Assembly (NCBI GenBank): GCA_002104905.1
Contig: MCFE01000091.1
Location: forward strand, 1 to 64,000
Source of the DNA: Basidiobolus meristosporus CBS 931.73
Lineage: Eukaryota > Basidiobolomycota > Basidiobolomycetes > Basidiobolales > Basidiobolaceae
Direction: 5' to 3'
Length of the DNA: 64,000 bases
Of the stretch, positions 10,857 through 24,100 are shown in pieces. The notes below the pieces were generated by a model that saw only the letters and a program-made list of their open reading frames with translations, made no database searches and had not been told where the DNA came from. The translations under genes and the position numbers were made by a program. The first letter of the stretch is position 1. Each line of letters starts with the position of its first letter.

Positions 10857-11984
10857 GTTGACTTGTCTCTTTGCTTTGTAAGGTTACCAGGTTTAGTGCT
10901 ATTCGATCTGTTGGCCCTTATTTATTTCTTTGGCCTTTCGGCGATGATCACCCTAGCATTGATATCTCCGAAGGGTGTGGCATACAACTGAGCATATCTT
11001 AGGATGTTATCGCCGAAAAAGAGTGAACTCAGATGTTACTAACGCCGATATCACGGGGTAGATCGAAACAGCAAATCAAGTTGCTGCAAAACATGAGACC
11101 AGATTGGCTGGTGAGGCTGGAAAGTGGCTGATTCAATGAAGTGGCTCGTCTTCATCTACCCCTATCCTTCTTGCTTCATTTAGAGCTTTTTATAATAACT
11201 TACTAATATTTCATATACTTCAATTCATGCCAACTACACTTTTAGTTAGTGGCTTAGTCCTCCTCACTTGGTGCACACTCTGTCATCAACCAACTTTTTG
11301 CTAATTAATTTTCTTTCAATATAGAACTGGAAAAGGCCTCAAATGTAGTGTGGTATGTATGCTTGAGCTCGAAGATTTCTTTTTCTCAGCCCATTGACTG
11401 CTTGGCAGATGGGCTACCGTGCAGTAGATTCAATAACACACTATGGTTTTATTCTGCATCTTGCACCACCTCCAGAGCCTTGTAGCCAATTTGATAGACC
11501 TTTGCACTATGCACAGATGTACTAGTTCTAGTCAACCACACATCAACTAAATACTGAGAATCTCCTATTGAAGTCTACATGTGTAGAAATGATTACTACA
11601 CGAACTGATGATCAAGCAAATAATAGACCCTAGGCCTATACCTCAATTTATCATAGTGGAAGAGTAGAGCGGTCTGATGGGTATATAAAAGTTACCAGTT
11701 GGCATATGTATCGGAAATATGAGAATAATCCTTGCACTCTTGTTGGTTGCTATGGTCTCTTCGACTATTATTCCTATTGCTTAGGATTTTCCAGTGATAA
11801 GCACTGCAAGTAGCATATTCAACTAATCATCATAAAGTCAACATGAATATATATTGCATGCCAAAATTGGATCAAACATAGGATTAATTCTCACAAACAA
11901 ATGTGGTACCGCACAATAAAATTGTAATACAACGATGAATTTACATGATATTGATGACAAGTGAATATGAAAGCGGGACTAGGA
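10857..11984. other. intergenic, no feature seen
   Basis: About 1.1 kb holding the promoter of the hydrolase and the 3' flank of the alcohol dehydrogenase, both on the minus strand. No ORF, repeat or RNA gene is supported. Confidence 0.5.
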
Positions 11985-13171
11985 TTAATCGAAGACAATA
12001 ACGGCACGGAATCTGGGCTTTCCGCTCATCATATCCTCATATGCCTGCTTGGCCTGATCCAGTGTGTAAGTCTGAATCAATGGCTTGGTGTTGGTCAGAG
12101 CGGAGAAGTTCAAAGCATCCTCAGAGTCCTACAATCTTAATTTTAGCATATTGATCTGGTCTTTAGCAAAGCACGCATACATACCGCTTGAGTACCACTT
12201 GGCCACCCACGAATCTGGGCTCTCTTGAGAATTAAGCTTAGCGAGTCGATCTTCATTGGCTCAGGTAGCATAGAGACTACCAACATAGTCCCGTCAAAAG
12301 CCAGACCCTCGACCAATTTTGATACGTCACCTCCGGGCGCGGTCACAATAATCAACTTCGCACCTCCCAACTTCTTAAGCTCCTCCACTGCATCTTGCTT
12401 GGATTGGTCAATGTATACATGTGCGCCCAATTCTTGAGCCAGGTCTTGCTTGCTTGCTGAACTGGAAAGAGCCACTGTACGGTAGCCAAATTTGTTGGCG
12501 TATTGAATGGCGAGATGGCCTAGGCCGCCAATACCGACAACAGCACAAACATCCCCGGGATGGATGTTGTTCATATGTCTCATGGAATTGTAAACAGTAA
12601 TTCCAGCACACAACAATGGTGCAGCCTCGGCAGAGCTTAGCTCGTCGGGGATTCTGCATAAGGCACTTTGTCTGGCCACCATGTATTGCGCGTACCCTCC
12701 GTCTTGTCTAACTCCAGTCACCCAGAACTTCTCACAATCAATGAATGAACCGCGACGGCAAGCTTCACAGGTGCTACAGTAACCAGCATTCCAGCCAACG
12801 CCAATTCGCATACCCTCTTTATAAAGAGAAGAAACCTGGAACTGAAGTCAGCATCCATCACTTAAGGTTTGATCAGCAAACATCTCATACATTCTCACCC
12901 AGCTTCTGGATTCTTCCGACAACCTCATGACCAGGGATCACGGGGTAATTGATACCAGGCATAGCATTGTATTGAAGAACGCAATCACTGAGAAATTCCA
13001 GCGCCATTAGTGAATTGAAATTAACCAGTTCTTCTGTAAAACTTACGAGTGGCAAATTCCGCATGCTTCCACTTTGATCAGAACTTCCCCGGGGCCAGGA
13101 GTAGGAATTGGCTTTTCAACAACCTCCAGGTCACTTCCTGGTTTGCTAAAGACGGCGCACTTCATAGACAT
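11985..13171 (-). CDS. zinc-dependent alcohol dehydrogenase (MDR family)
   Basis: Four exons on the minus strand: 13171-13047, 12987-12891, 12835-12185 and 12128-11985, giving 338 residues. All three introns are GT-AG and the joins restore family sequence. Catalytic zinc ligands are visible in GICHSDC and GHE. The four structural zinc cysteines are in GYCSTCEACRRGSFIDC. The Rossmann motif is VVGIGGLGHLAIQYA, and the C-terminus has the usual MMSGKPRFRAV. The enzyme should interconvert alcohols and aldehydes with NAD(P). There is no targeting signal, so it is probably cytosolic. A second in-frame Met at 13165 could be the start. It resembles bacterial and fungal AdhA/AdhP-type enzymes; its substrate preference cannot be read from the sequence. 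Confidence 0.93.
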
Positions 13172-13661
13172 TGATGAATGAAAAATTATGACATTCAGGG
13201 AGAGGAGTTGCGGGGTTTTAAAGCCGATATCCGCAGTTATTTGACTGTCCCAAGTTTACAGAAATTCAAAAGCAGCATCCGATGATTAATTGATATGGAA
13301 ACCCTCTGAAATAGAAAATCAAGGCGAAGGAAGGAAGCGCCAAATGGAAGTTCCAAATCCCCTCTAACAACACCGGAAGCTCCAAGATCCTGATTAGATC
13401 GATGGCTGGCAATTCACGAATGAAGAAAAATGCCACATGCGTGCATTACGTATCCGGTTGCTGGTGAATGTCTGGAGAAAACTTGGCACATCTGGTATTG
13501 TATAGATTAGCTGAAATTATCATATCAGGACCAATTTGGACTGGAGATGCTTTGGCTCACGGCCTCCAGGCGGAAATGCGCATTTATCATGCTGTGCGTC
13601 TCATCATGAGTACCTTTGTTGTAGTGTCCATATACAATAGAAAGCAGAAGTGCTCGATTTC

Positions 13662-13750
13662 CTTGTAAGTGTACTTTATAGAAATGCTTGGATGTTGATC
13701 CTTGCAAGTACATTTTACAGAGATGCTTGTATGTTGATGCATGCAAAATG
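13662..13750. repeat. 39-bp tandem duplication
   Basis: A unit beginning CTTGTAAGTGTACTTTATAG at 13662 recurs diverged at 13701 (CTTGCAAGTACATTTTACAG), with the start of a third copy near 13740. It lies just past the 3' end of the Nudix gene. Confidence 0.6.
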
Positions 13751-13766
13751 TTGTGGAGACCATGGT

Positions 13767-14437
13767 CTAAGGGTATAATAACGGTGATTGTGGATATCTA
13801 TCTAAGGTTAGCTGCAATGGGGTGAACAATGGTCTATATATGGAACTTTTGGCACACAATTCTTCCCAGCTGACCCACCACCATCCATCACAGCAATGAG
13901 GTTCCATAACCTATTGGTAAGAACTGGTTAACAAATGCCTTCACAAATCCATTGAAATGCGAAATGCCTTAGGAATAGGATTTTGTTCAACACAAGTTCC
14001 TTTCATTAGAATGGAAACATAATGTTCTTGATACCGTGGAAGCAAACTATTCACTACGGTAACCAGCGACACATCTTTTAGCCGCAGGCCAGTTTCCTCA
14101 TACGTCTCACCTTGTTTGAAGTTAGTGCTCATGATCAGTGGAAGAAACACAGCTGCTTGGTGCTTACGCATAGCTCCTGCTTCGAAGCTTTCTCCGAACT
14201 CCAAGTGTCCTGCATAAAGCATGAGCATTGCTTTTCATAAGAGAATTTCCAAAGAAACTCACCTCCAGGAAGTTGCCATTCCCCAAGTCCTACCTTCCCT
14301 GGTTCTATTCTTTTTCCAACCAGAAATTTACCAGTCTTGGGATGCTTAACAAACGCCCCAATACCCACTTTAATGGAAGCAGGCTGGGATTTACTCAAGG
14401 TACTGGAGAATCTAAACTGGTTTAAAAGAACACTCAT
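13767..14437 (-). CDS. Nudix hydrolase, possible mitochondrial form
   Basis: Four exons: 14437-14263, 14209-14168, 14110-13968 and 13910-13767, giving 167 residues. Splicing builds a perfect Nudix box, GHLEFGESFEAGAMRE followed by TYEETGL, matching GX5EX7REUXEEXGU, from three exons. The family hydrolyses nucleoside diphosphates linked to another group, with metal bound by the box glutamates. The N-terminus (MSVLLNQFRFSSTLSKS) is basic and hydroxylated like a mitochondrial presequence (inference). The last intron (13967-13911) appears to use a GC donor: the join that restores the family block PKVMEPHCCDGWWWVSW needs CCTAAG|GC...AG. It resembles plant NUDT1-like and bacterial dCTP pyrophosphatase-like members. 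The substrate is not determinable here. Confidence 0.9.
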
Positions 14438-14685
14438 GACTCTGTTGGAAAGCGCACTCTCCAAAATTTATGGGCAAGTGATAATCAGTGTGGCTGTAGG
14501 TCGGATCATTAGTTGACCAAGCGGCTTTATTTGCATATTTATTATACATTAATCATCAGTAAGTAAGTGATCTAAATGGGACTTGGTTGATTTGATGGAT
14601 GAGTGATCGCCATATAGCGAGTCGTCTATATTATTTAACGTGAAATTGGACCGATTTAGAAGATGCTGTCGAACCGAAGCTATGT

Positions 14686-16050
14686 TTAACGTTGCTTCTT
14701 CTTCATCCATTTCTTTTCCTTCTGGAAACGTCCTCCTGACTTACGGCCAGACTGTGGAGTACCGTCGATCAATCCATCGAATAGCTTACTTGTGTTAGAG
14801 TCCGCATTTCTCATACGCTTTCCAACCCCCTAGAACCATAAGAATCAGATCCAAGAACATGTCAGTCGTGTAAGATACTGATATCATACCTGTGATGGAC
14901 CAGAATACTCGTCCTCGTCATTGTCATCGTCATCACGAAGTTGCTGTCTAGTCTTCTTTCTCTTGAGAAGGCTGAGCGAGTTCTTTTCCTGCTCCTCCAC
15001 AGCTTGGATAGCCGCGAGGTTGGTGAAGTCATTCAAGTGTTCGAACTCGTCCTCAAAGCGTTTGACGCCACCCTTTCTGATCTTCTTCATCTCCTTCTTG
15101 GAAAGCGTCATACGAATGAAGTTCTCTTCTTCATAGGCTTCTCTCTCTCTCATCTTTCTATCCTCTTCATTGGAAATTCCGATACCCTCATTGATGCCAC
15201 TGTAGGCATTGACCTCCTCTGGACGATCGTCATACTCAGCAATAAGATCTTGCATCATGCGAGACTTGGAAGCTCTCTGGAGTAGTCGAGCTTGCTCGCG
15301 ATCCTGCTTAGATTTAGCAGTTGAGCCCTCGTCGAAGTGAACAGGCGCCAACTTAGGTGCTTTATATATTCCAGAAGCAGCCGCCTCTTCTTCGTCTATA
15401 AATCAACGAAAACAGGTCAAACACAGCCATCAATATGTGCCAAATAAGCAATACACTACCTTCTTTAGTTTTGGCATTTTTGTCGACCAGGTTTTGAGGG
15501 TTGGGCTTGAAGGCAAAGGGATCGCTGACGCTACCCTTTCCTGCCTCTTCATTAAGTCCCTCAATGCCAATGGTGGCTGCGCGAACAAGTTTGTCGATTT
15601 GGTATTTGAGCTTTTGCTCTACTGGCTTCATTTTTTCCAATATCACACGCAGTTGAATAAGATCATCGACGACGGCATGGTTCTCAATAGACTTTCCTTC
15701 AAGTTTAAGGTAGATGAAGAAGGCGATGTCGGTAAGGTATTGAAGCAAAATATCTAGTAGACAGGAAAATGTGAATATTCTAGAGGTTGAAGCAGTGTCC
15801 AGCGTTGGTGGCAAGACTTACGATATTTTACATCAAGGAAACTAACTCCTTTGTCAACAGCAAGTTCATTGCTAGTAATCCTAGAGCAACCGAAGAAAGT
15901 CAACATCTTGTGAGCAAGTCTTTAGAACTCAACGGAGGCTTACTTTGCTTGTAATGGGTTGACCTGTTTCTTAACCTCCTGGATGGTCGACTTCAAATCA
16001 CCCAAGAGTTGAACGAATTCAGGAGTTTGCGGATGGACCTCTAGCGCCAT
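14686..16050 (-). CDS. LCP5: Lcp5/neuroguidin, U3 snoRNP-associated Sas10 family protein
   Basis: Five exons: 16050-15944, 15880-15822, 15753-15460, 15395-14890 and 14829-14686, giving 369 residues. Yeast Lcp5 is 357. The N-terminal helical Sas10/Utp3/C1D-type domain contains SFLDVKYHILLQYLTDIAFF and LEKMKPVEQKLKYQIDKL, both diagnostic of the Lcp5/neuroguidin group. The middle is acidic and charged. The C-terminus ends in a basic GGRFQKEKKWMKKKQR tail as in the family. The protein acts in the nucleolar small-subunit processome during 18S rRNA processing. Phases agree at every join. Its neighbours are unrelated metabolic genes. Confidence 0.93.
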
Positions 16051-17547
16051 TGTGTGATACTGTATGCCTGGTACAGCCAAGACTATCCAGCAGCAGCAGA
16101 TATTACAGTGCTCACTTTTTTTTTTCTGCCGCGTTTAGACTTTTTTTTCGACCATGATTAAATGAAACCAGAGTTGAAATCCAATCACACCCACCAAGTA
16201 TTCCAGAACCTGGTATTTCGGAACGGAGCATATAGCGGCAGAATCCTCCAAATGCCGAGAAACAAACCAAACAAGTATTCACAGGTGATAACATCACTGT
16301 TGAACCAGTTCGCATGACCCTACAACACTCTAGTTGGTAAAAATCAAGGCTGTGCGACTTTCGCAGTTATCTCATTAACATGCCCTACGCAATGGCTTAT
16401 TCAATGGCCTATTCAATAGGTCGATCATTGACACCGGTGCAGCAGGCCAACTTGATTATCGCTGGTCTATACTCCACTGAGTTTCCTCGATCACACTCGA
16501 GGTCATCGTGGGTTACAAATCAGCACAATCTATACTTTTTGACGGGAATAGAATATTCGCAGCTCCCCCACATGAGAACCTCGGCTATTAGCAGGTAAGA
16601 ACAAGAAGCTCGGGGTGTATAGTGCACACTCTGAGCCAAATCTCTTTTAATGTCGTGGGAACTGGCTACAGTGATACACATTTACTCAGATTTGTGGGAC
16701 TAAAGTGGGATTTTATTGGACTGACATGAGTTCACATGAGCGTCTTCGCCCTCTTTGACTAGACACATATTAAAATTAGCAACAGTGAGTGTTCAGGTTC
16801 ATGTGTGTGAAAAGCATCTCGGATGATGGATCAAGAGACATTCAAGGGATGTCATTTTGGTCGGTCCATCTATAGTTCGGATAAATTTAGGAGTACAATG
16901 AATTTCAATTAATTTTCCAATATCAGCCCTTCATATATTTCCATCTACTGACATATCCATCGAATTCCAGCGACCGTTCCACCCACGGTGAGGAGGCAGC
17001 TCGGCAATAAAGTGTGAAAATATCAACTGCAAGCGGACAACGCAAAAGATGATTATCGACCATATGAAACATCAATCTACTATGGGCTCATTTGTCTTAA
17101 TCCCCTCGACTCATGGTAATCGCGAGTAGCCCTCAATTGTTCCTGAGTCGATGTTGGATATGTGGCAGTTGGCTTTGAGCTGTTTGGTTTGGCCCTGCGT
17201 AGGAGGTCGGTGCCTTGCCATTCCATGCATCTACTTGGTCGCGTTCTACTCCTGTCTCTGCTGTTGTGATATGATTGAAGATATAAATGTATTGGCGATT
17301 AAACAATATACCTGACTGAAGGTGATTCGTAACAAGAGATCCTATGTCATTCCTTCATTGGCTGCTCTGCTCAATTTTTGTGAAACATTCCTTCTTGGTT
17401 AGTGAAATATATGGGGAAGGTTAGTATATAAGGCCAGATGATTCTCCAATTGTTACTTAGGCCCCCACAACCTCATCGTTTTCTACTTCGTCAATCTCGA
17501 AACCAAGCAACCACTCCTCTCCTTACTTCCTGAATTTACTGACAAAC
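16051..17547. other. intergenic, divergent promoters of LCP5 and ACS
   Basis: A 1.5-kb gap between the divergently transcribed LCP5 and acetyl-CoA synthetase genes. An ORF at 16380-16598 (+) has a repetitive Met-Ala-Tyr start and no recognisable domain. I do not support it as a gene. A TATA box lies at 17426. Confidence 0.5.
17426..17433 (+). promoter_or_regulatory. TATA box of acetyl-CoA synthetase gene
   Basis: TATATAAG lies about 115 bp upstream of the ATG, followed by a pyrimidine-rich leader, the usual arrangement for a strongly expressed fungal gene. Confidence 0.5.
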
Positions 17548-19629
17548 ATGGTCATTGTTGAGCAAGCAGTTCACCCCAAGTTCGATCTCAAAGATGATAA
17601 GCACAAACAGTACAATGAGGCCTCAGAGCATCAATCGAAGACCCTACCTGCAGGCTTCTCCGACCCTGATCCAATTCATCCAGTACCCAAGAGGTTAACT
17701 GGCTCCAACTATCCTACTCCTCATATCAGCTCTCTTGAGCAGTATAAGGCCATGTATAAGCAAAGTATCGAAGATCCAAACGCCTTCTTTGACAAACTTG
17801 CCAAAGAGCTGCTCCACTGGTCCAAGCCTTTCGAGGCTGTTCGCTCAGGCTCTTTCCACGAGGGCGATGTTTCTTGGTTCCATGATGGAGAGATCAACGC
17901 TTGCTACAATTGCGTGGATCGCCATGCCTTGAAGGACCCCAACAGAGTGGCCATCATCTATGAACAGGACGAACCCGGATGCGAGGCTCTCAAGATTACC
18001 TACCAAGAGTTGCTGCGTGAAGTCTCCCGTCTTGCTAACCTGTTCCAATCCTATGGCTTGAAGAAGGGTGACACCGTAGCCATTTACTTGCCTATGGTAC
18101 CTGAAGCGGTCATTTCCATGCTCGCCTGTGCTAGAATTGGTCTCGTTCACAACGTGGTGTTTGCCGGTTTCTCTGCTGAATCATTGGCTGAACGTATTCA
18201 AGATGCTTCTTGCAAGCTTTTGATTACATGCGATGAAGGTAAACGTGGTGGAAAAGCTATTCACACAAAGAAGATCGCAGACGAAGCTTTGAAGAGCTGC
18301 CCAACCATCCAGAAAGTTCTCGTGGTCCAAAGAACTGGTAACCCTGAGATCGTCTTGGACTCCGAAAAGGAAGGCTGGTGGCACGTAGAGTTGCAGAAGG
18401 CTCGTCCTTACTGCGTCCCTACTCCCATGCACCCTGAAGATCCCTTGTTCTTACTTTACACCTCAGGATCTACTGGCAAGCCCAAGGGTGTCCTTCATAC
18501 CACCGGTGGATACTTGTTGGGAACTACCGCCACTGTGAAGTACATCTTTGATCTTCACGAGGGTGACATCTTCGGGTGCATGGCTGATGTTGGATGGATC
18601 ACTGGCCACTCATACATCGTCTACGGCCCTCTTTCCAACGGTGTAACTACCGTTCTCTTCGAGTCGATTCCTACCTACCCCAACGGAAGCCGTTACTGGG
18701 ACTTGGTTTCCAAGCACAAGCTTACCCAATTCTATACCGCACCCACTGCTATCAGAGCCCTAAGAAGATTAGGTGACCAACTTGTTGAAGGTTACGACCT
18801 ATCGTCATTGCGTGTGATTGGAAGTGTTGGTGAGCCCATCAATCCGGAAGCTTGGAACTGGTACAACACCGTGGTTGGAAAGGGCGAGTGCGCGATTGTA
18901 GATACCTACTGGCAAACCGAAACTGGATCTATCATTGTTACTCCATTGCCTGGTGCTATTCCTACCAAACCTGGCAGCGCTACCTTGCCTTTCTTCGGTA
19001 TCGATGTTGTGATTTTGGATCCTCACACTGGAGAGGAGCTTGTTGGTAACGATGTTACTGGTGTCTTGGCCGTCAGAAGCCCCTGGCCATCTATGGCTCG
19101 TACCATCTACAACGACCATCAGCGTTATCTGAACACATATACTCGTGCCTACCAGGGTTATTACTTCACTGGAGATGGCGCTACCCGTGACAAGGATGGC
19201 TACATCTGGGTCCGTGGACGTGTTGACGATGTTATTAACGTTTCTGGACATCGTCTTAGTACCGCTGAGATCGAATCTGCTCTTATTCTTCACGAGGCTG
19301 TCGCCGAAGCAGCAGTTGTTGCTATGAACGATGAGTTGACAGGCCAAGCCATTTGCTGCTACATCACTGCTAAGCCCGAATTTAGTGATAAGGAGGACGC
19401 GGTGTTGACTAAAGAGCTTGTCGCCGCTATCCGTAAGCACATCGGACCATTCGCCACTCCCAAGAAGATCTTCATTGTTCCTGATCTTCCCAAAACCAGA
19501 AGTGGCAAGATCATGCGTCGCATTTTGAGAAAGATCGTTGCTGGTGAAGCAGATTCCCTTGGTGACCTCAGCACCGTAGCCGATCCCGCAATCGTTGACG
19601 TTTTGATTGCCAAAGTTACCGGTAACTGA
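17548..19629 (+). CDS. ACS1: acetyl-CoA synthetase
   Basis: Intronless gene, 693 residues. It makes acetyl-CoA from acetate, ATP and CoA via acetyl-AMP, feeding lipid synthesis, histone acetylation and growth on acetate. The adenylate-forming P-loop [20 protein letters not shown] lies around residues 303-322. The acetate-pocket region [16 protein letters not shown], the A5 motif YWQTETG and the A8 hinge [13 protein letters not shown] are intact. The C-terminal SGKIMRR holds the catalytic Lys654, the residue acetylated in bacterial and eukaryotic homologues. Length is typical (about 650-720). There is no organelle signal, so it is probably cytosolic/nuclear. Codon use is strongly biased toward C-ending codons, consistent with high expression. 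A polyadenylation signal AATAAA lies near 19763. Confidence 0.98.
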   Translation: MVIVEQAVHPKFDLKDDKHKQYNEASEHQSKTLPAGFSDPDPIHPVPKRLTGSNYPTPHISSLEQYKAMYKQSIEDPNAFFDKLAKELLHWSKPFEAVRSGSFHEGDVSWFHDGEINACYNCVDRHALKDPNRVAIIYEQDEPGCEALKITYQELLREVSRLANLFQSYGLKKGDTVAIYLPMVPEAVISMLACARIGLVHNVVFAGFSAESLAERIQDASCKLLITCDEGKRGGKAIHTKKIADEALKSCPTIQKVLVVQRTGNPEIVLDSEKEGWWHVELQKARPYCVPTPMHPEDPLFLLYTSGSTGKPKGVLHTTGGYLLGTTATVKYIFDLHEGDIFGCMADVGWITGHSYIVYGPLSNGVTTVLFESIPTYPNGSRYWDLVSKHKLTQFYTAPTAIRALRRLGDQLVEGYDLSSLRVIGSVGEPINPEAWNWYNTVVGKGECAIVDTYWQTETGSIIVTPLPGAIPTKPGSATLPFFGIDVVILDPHTGEELVGNDVTGVLAVRSPWPSMARTIYNDHQRYLNTYTRAYQGYYFTGDGATRDKDGYIWVRGRVDDVINVSGHRLSTAEIESALILHEAVAEAAVVAMNDELTGQAICCYITAKPEFSDKEDAVLTKELVAAIRKHIGPFATPKKIFIVPDLPKTRSGKIMRRILRKIVAGEADSLGDLSTVADPAIVDVLIAKVTGN

Positions 19630-20180
19630 AACAGCAATGGCCACCACACTATGCATATCCAATAATATCAACTCTTCAAACTGACATGCACATCTTTAAA
19701 TAGTCCACACTCATTGCAGCTAATCATATCAGCTAGCAACTGTTGTAATTATCGAAGTAATCAATAAAAAGCCCAACATTTGCCGTATAAAGCAAAATCA
19801 TTAGATTCGCGCATTCAGCCGACATGCAGTTGACCCCATGTCCTTAAGCCATTTGCAACCTTCATGTTGATTCATATAAAGTTTGACACGTGTACAAATC
19901 CTGTGCGCCCCAAGAGTAGAACATTGAAAATTAATATCACTGTTTTGGTATGATGAAGAGCTTGTGGAACAACCTCCGATTTTTGCCATTTATATTCACA
20001 GCTCAGCATAAATCAAACTCCTTCCAAAGTTCATTAATCTCGTCATTTTGTTTAAATCTAATCATTTAGTCCCTTTTAATCAAATCATGCTAACAGATGC
20101 CAATTATTGTTCTATTTGATTCGTGTATGCTCCATTTACCCAACCGTTAGCTACCAAGTTCTTGATAACATATCTTCTAA
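19630..20180. other. intergenic, ACS 3' flank
   Basis: Contains the ACS terminator region and the promoter of the TRAPPC2L gene. Nothing else is supported. Confidence 0.5.
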
Positions 20181-20880
20181 ATGGAAGAAAAGATTCGAAT
20201 CAACTGCATTGCTGTTGTAGGAAAGCAGGTAACGCTTTCAGAATCCCCTTTCGATTATAATTATATACTTTTAAATGGCTCATCTGGCTGGATTCCAATG
20301 TTTATCTACTTTCTATACACAAGTAGAACAACCCTCTGTACCTCAAAAGCTTCGATCCTCAGCAACCCGATTTAAAGTATCACTATATTGCTCACACCTC
20401 TTGTGATGTTATCGAAGAGAGAGGTACTGAGAATTTATTGAATTTAATTGTGAAAAGAAATTTACACCTTCTCAAGCCGCCTCCGCCTCCAAAACAAACG
20501 ACCTTTACCTTGGTCTGCTTTATACCATTGATGACTTGGCAGTGTAAGTACATGTTGGCTAGTGCATATTAGCGATAGATTGTAATCAACTGGACCATCA
20601 GGTACGGCTATATGACGAATACTCGCATCAAATTCATCCTTGTGTTGACACTTCGCGAATCCATCATTCGCGATGCCGAAGTCCGCAACGTAAGTAATGC
20701 CTCTAGATGATGTCTAGTATAGCGAAGCATAACCAGATTTTCCAGATTTTCAACAGGATCCATGCCGCTTACATATCCCTCATATGCAACCCATTCTATG
20801 AGATGGACAATAATAAGTTTATCAAGAGTCCACGCTTTGCTTCATTGATAGAAATGATAGGAGATAGCAGAGATAATTAG
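20181..20880 (+). CDS. TCA17: TRAPP complex subunit 2-like (Tca17/TRAPPC2L)
   Basis: Five small exons: 20181-20228, 20327-20423, 20477-20543, 20602-20689 and 20746-20880, giving 144 residues (human TRAPPC2L is 140). Read this way it has the sedlin-like longin fold: CIAVVGKQNNPLYLKSF, then KYHYIAHTSCDVIEER, then TNDLYLGLLYTIDDLAVYGY, then TNTRIKFILVLTL, and the C-terminal FNRIHAAYISLICNPFYE. The family acts as an adaptor of the TRAPP vesicle-tethering/Rab exchange complex at the Golgi. Only short open frames exist without splicing, so a simple ORF scan misses it. The weakest boundary is the exon 3 acceptor at 20476. Confidence 0.9.
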
Positions 20881-21177
20881 CCCTCACCATGACTATTGGT
20901 TTTCCTTCATTCTACGTAAAATAATAAATGCTCTCAAACTAATTACAAGATTTATTGCATTGGTTTGCTATCTGGCAATGTGTGATCTATCACGCATCGA
21001 ATTGAAGTGAAGTGCTGCGCGAATTTTCAAGAAATGATAATCTATTTGTTTTGACATGTCGATCGAGAATCAAAATCGTAAACAATCAACGTGTATGCGT
21101 GACTTCATTTTCTAGGCAGTTGTCAACACTCCGTGTGATATCCAGGTTCGTCTCTTAGCCGTTGATAACCCTTTGAA

Positions 21178-24100
21178 ATGTTAGGCGAGACGTACGACCC
21201 AAATGTACTGCAGGAATTTTACCCTGATTTATTCAAAAAATATTCAACGCTAAAACCAGGTATTTCTAGCACCCGTTTGTGCTGCTTTCCTACACTGAGA
21301 GAACTAATGTCAAGCAACAGCTACCATATATGCTGCCTTGAATGAAGCAGAATTCGATCAAGAGGCTGCTTCGGAGCTATTGGACGTGTTAGCTTTGACG
21401 AAAAAAAGCATCCACTCCGACGTTGCTCAAAAACGCCCAGGATCCTTCGAAATCGTCATTACCAAAAAACCCAAAAGCGAGCAATATCAAGATTTTACTG
21501 GAGTATTGAATAGACATGCGCCGTCCAAGGATAGCTCCAAAAATGTATTTACCCTACACTGTTCTCTTGATTGGGTAAGGACGTAATTCTGAGCTATTTA
21601 TTGAAACAGGAAGTACACACGCATGTACCACGACTTGACAAAGGAAAGGGAAAGCTTATCGAGGTTGGTCCAATCATTGGTTTCTAGATATTAAGCGGGA
21701 CTTCCAACTAACCTCTTACGATTAGGATGCTACGCTGACAACTTTCGATGGTAAATATCCAGCCCAAACTACAAGCCAAGAGGTGGCACCTCTTATGGAT
21801 GGAGACAACGATTCCATATCGAATTTACAGACCGATTCGTCAGATGAGTTTCTCTCAGAGTCCAAACTTGTCAAACGTCCACAAAGGACACAGGCAAAAA
21901 AAAGAACGAAACTCGAGCTGGATGATGATGATGATGATGATGTCAAGATGAAGGTGGAGCCCAAACCAGCTTCCAAACTTTCGGTACCAAGATACAAGTG
22001 TCCAGCCGAGGAAATCCTTGAGAATGAACACTTGGAAATTTTTGGAGAAGAGCCCTCTGAGGTTGATGATCTTCATATCCCCTGTCGTACCCTCGATGAC
22101 TTTGTGATTTATGATGTGGCCAGAAACAATCAGATCGTTAGCATCGAAGAGATCGATGAAGAAGGAAGAGAGTTAAGAGCATCGGGCAACGTTCAAGCCA
22201 TTATGGTTTCCGATGATGGCCCACGAGATGGAGGGAACGTCATCGAAGAAGAAGACGATGACGAAGATTTTGAGATCGACGAAAATGGAGATTTGAACCA
22301 AACCGCACCAAGTCGCTCGCAGCGTGTAAAGCTCAGCACTATCTTCTATTGGGAGGTGCAGCTGCTGGATAACGGCATGAGTGCTATCTGGTTGCGAACT
22401 CAATATTCCTGGTACAAACTCGTACGACCCACCGAGAAGTACGAACGGTTTTATATCGACATATTCAAGAGAATCCGTCTGGCCAACTTACTGATCACCA
22501 AGATGGTTAATAACACAACTGCTACTTATCAAGATTTCTTGTCTTCTATGAACCAATCCCCAGTCGGGTCATCCAACTCCGACGATATCGGTGTCAGATT
22601 TTACGAACAGGACATTATCAACAACATTGATTATATTTGCGAGGAGATCAACGTTTATCTGGAGGATCAGGATGATTACACCATTTTTAATAGCCCGCTG
22701 CTCCATAAACTCACCGAAATTCGAAATCAGGATGAGGGTATTGGTATGGTTCGTGAGCCGAAGCCGATCGACGTTCGCGACAGTGCTACTCGTAAGACGA
22801 TCCGTAAAATCAAAAAATCCGAGCCCGAGGAGAACCCGGCCTGTGTCACCTCACACATCAGGAACTTGGCCAAGGGACTATTCACTCGTCATATTGTCAT
22901 GTCCAAGCATCTTGCCGATGTTGTGGCTGAGATAGAAGAGGTCAAAAAGACCGGTGACTCTAGCATCATCGAAGACGCTGTCGTTGAAGTTATCCCGCAG
23001 AAAAGGCGGGGCAACTTATGTAAGGACAAGAAGGTCTCATGGATCGGAGAAAGCGTGGGGAGCCTTCGGTCCAAGACGTACTACTCTGGTGCACAGATAG
23101 GTGAGGTTGAGCTGGCTATCGGGGATTGCGTGGCCTTGGATACCCGTGCAACAGAGCCAGATCTCGTTAAAATCCAATACATGTACCAAGATACATTCGG
23201 AGTGAAATACATCCACGGCCGAACATTGATGAGTGGAAAAAAGACAGTCTTGGAGGATGTGTCACATCCCTTCGAACTGTTCTTAGTAGACCAATGTGAC
23301 ACCTGGAAAATGTCATCTATCGTGAAGAAGTGTGAACTCAAGTTCCTCGAACCTGAAGAAGTTGAGCCACAGCAACAACCTCATCCCGATTTCTATTTCA
23401 TCAGGTACGTGGATGGTTTTATTTTGACCCAAATTGAAATGTTAGTGACGGTGTTCCTAGGTATTGGTACGATCCTTTATCGCCCACCTTTGAGGATATT
23501 GCAAAACACGAGCTTCTCCCCAACGGAGGCAAGAAGCTTAAGAGATGCTATGCATGCGACCTCGAACGTCTAGAGGAATCCAAGAAATTCCCTCACTCGG
23601 TCAACAAAAAAGGGGTTCGCGGCTTTGTCTTCAAGGGATATGAATATCATTTGTACGATTTCGTTTATCTTCTTCCTTCTGCCCCATATGGACCCTATGA
23701 TATTGGGCAGATTGTTGAGATATTAAGCTCCCAAGAAGATATGAGTGATCTAAGTACGGTGAAGATTCGTCGACTTGCTAGATGCGACACTCTCCTGCCT
23801 AAGTATACGAGCAAAACGCCTCAAACCAACTTCGACAGAAAGGATGCTCGTCAACTGTATATAACCGAACAATATGTCACTGTCAACATTGCCAAGCTTG
23901 AGGGAACTTGTTGGGTTCAACATCAAGACACAATCTCAGATCTCGATGCCTACAAAGATCAAGTGGACACCTTTTATATATCCGGACATCGAGCACATAT
24001 ATCAGGCAAAGAACCGCTGGAGGATATTCGTGCTTCTTCTATTCGTATTTGTGGGGCCTGTCAATCTGCCCGTGACACAAATGAAAGGCACGCGAAGAGG

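Noticed and set aside
16380-16598. 72-codon ORF upstream of ACS
   Set aside because: Repetitive start, no domain, no splice continuation found.
18805-19671. 288-codon ORF on the minus strand
   Set aside because: Antisense shadow of the acetyl-CoA synthetase gene, produced by its biased codon use; no domain.
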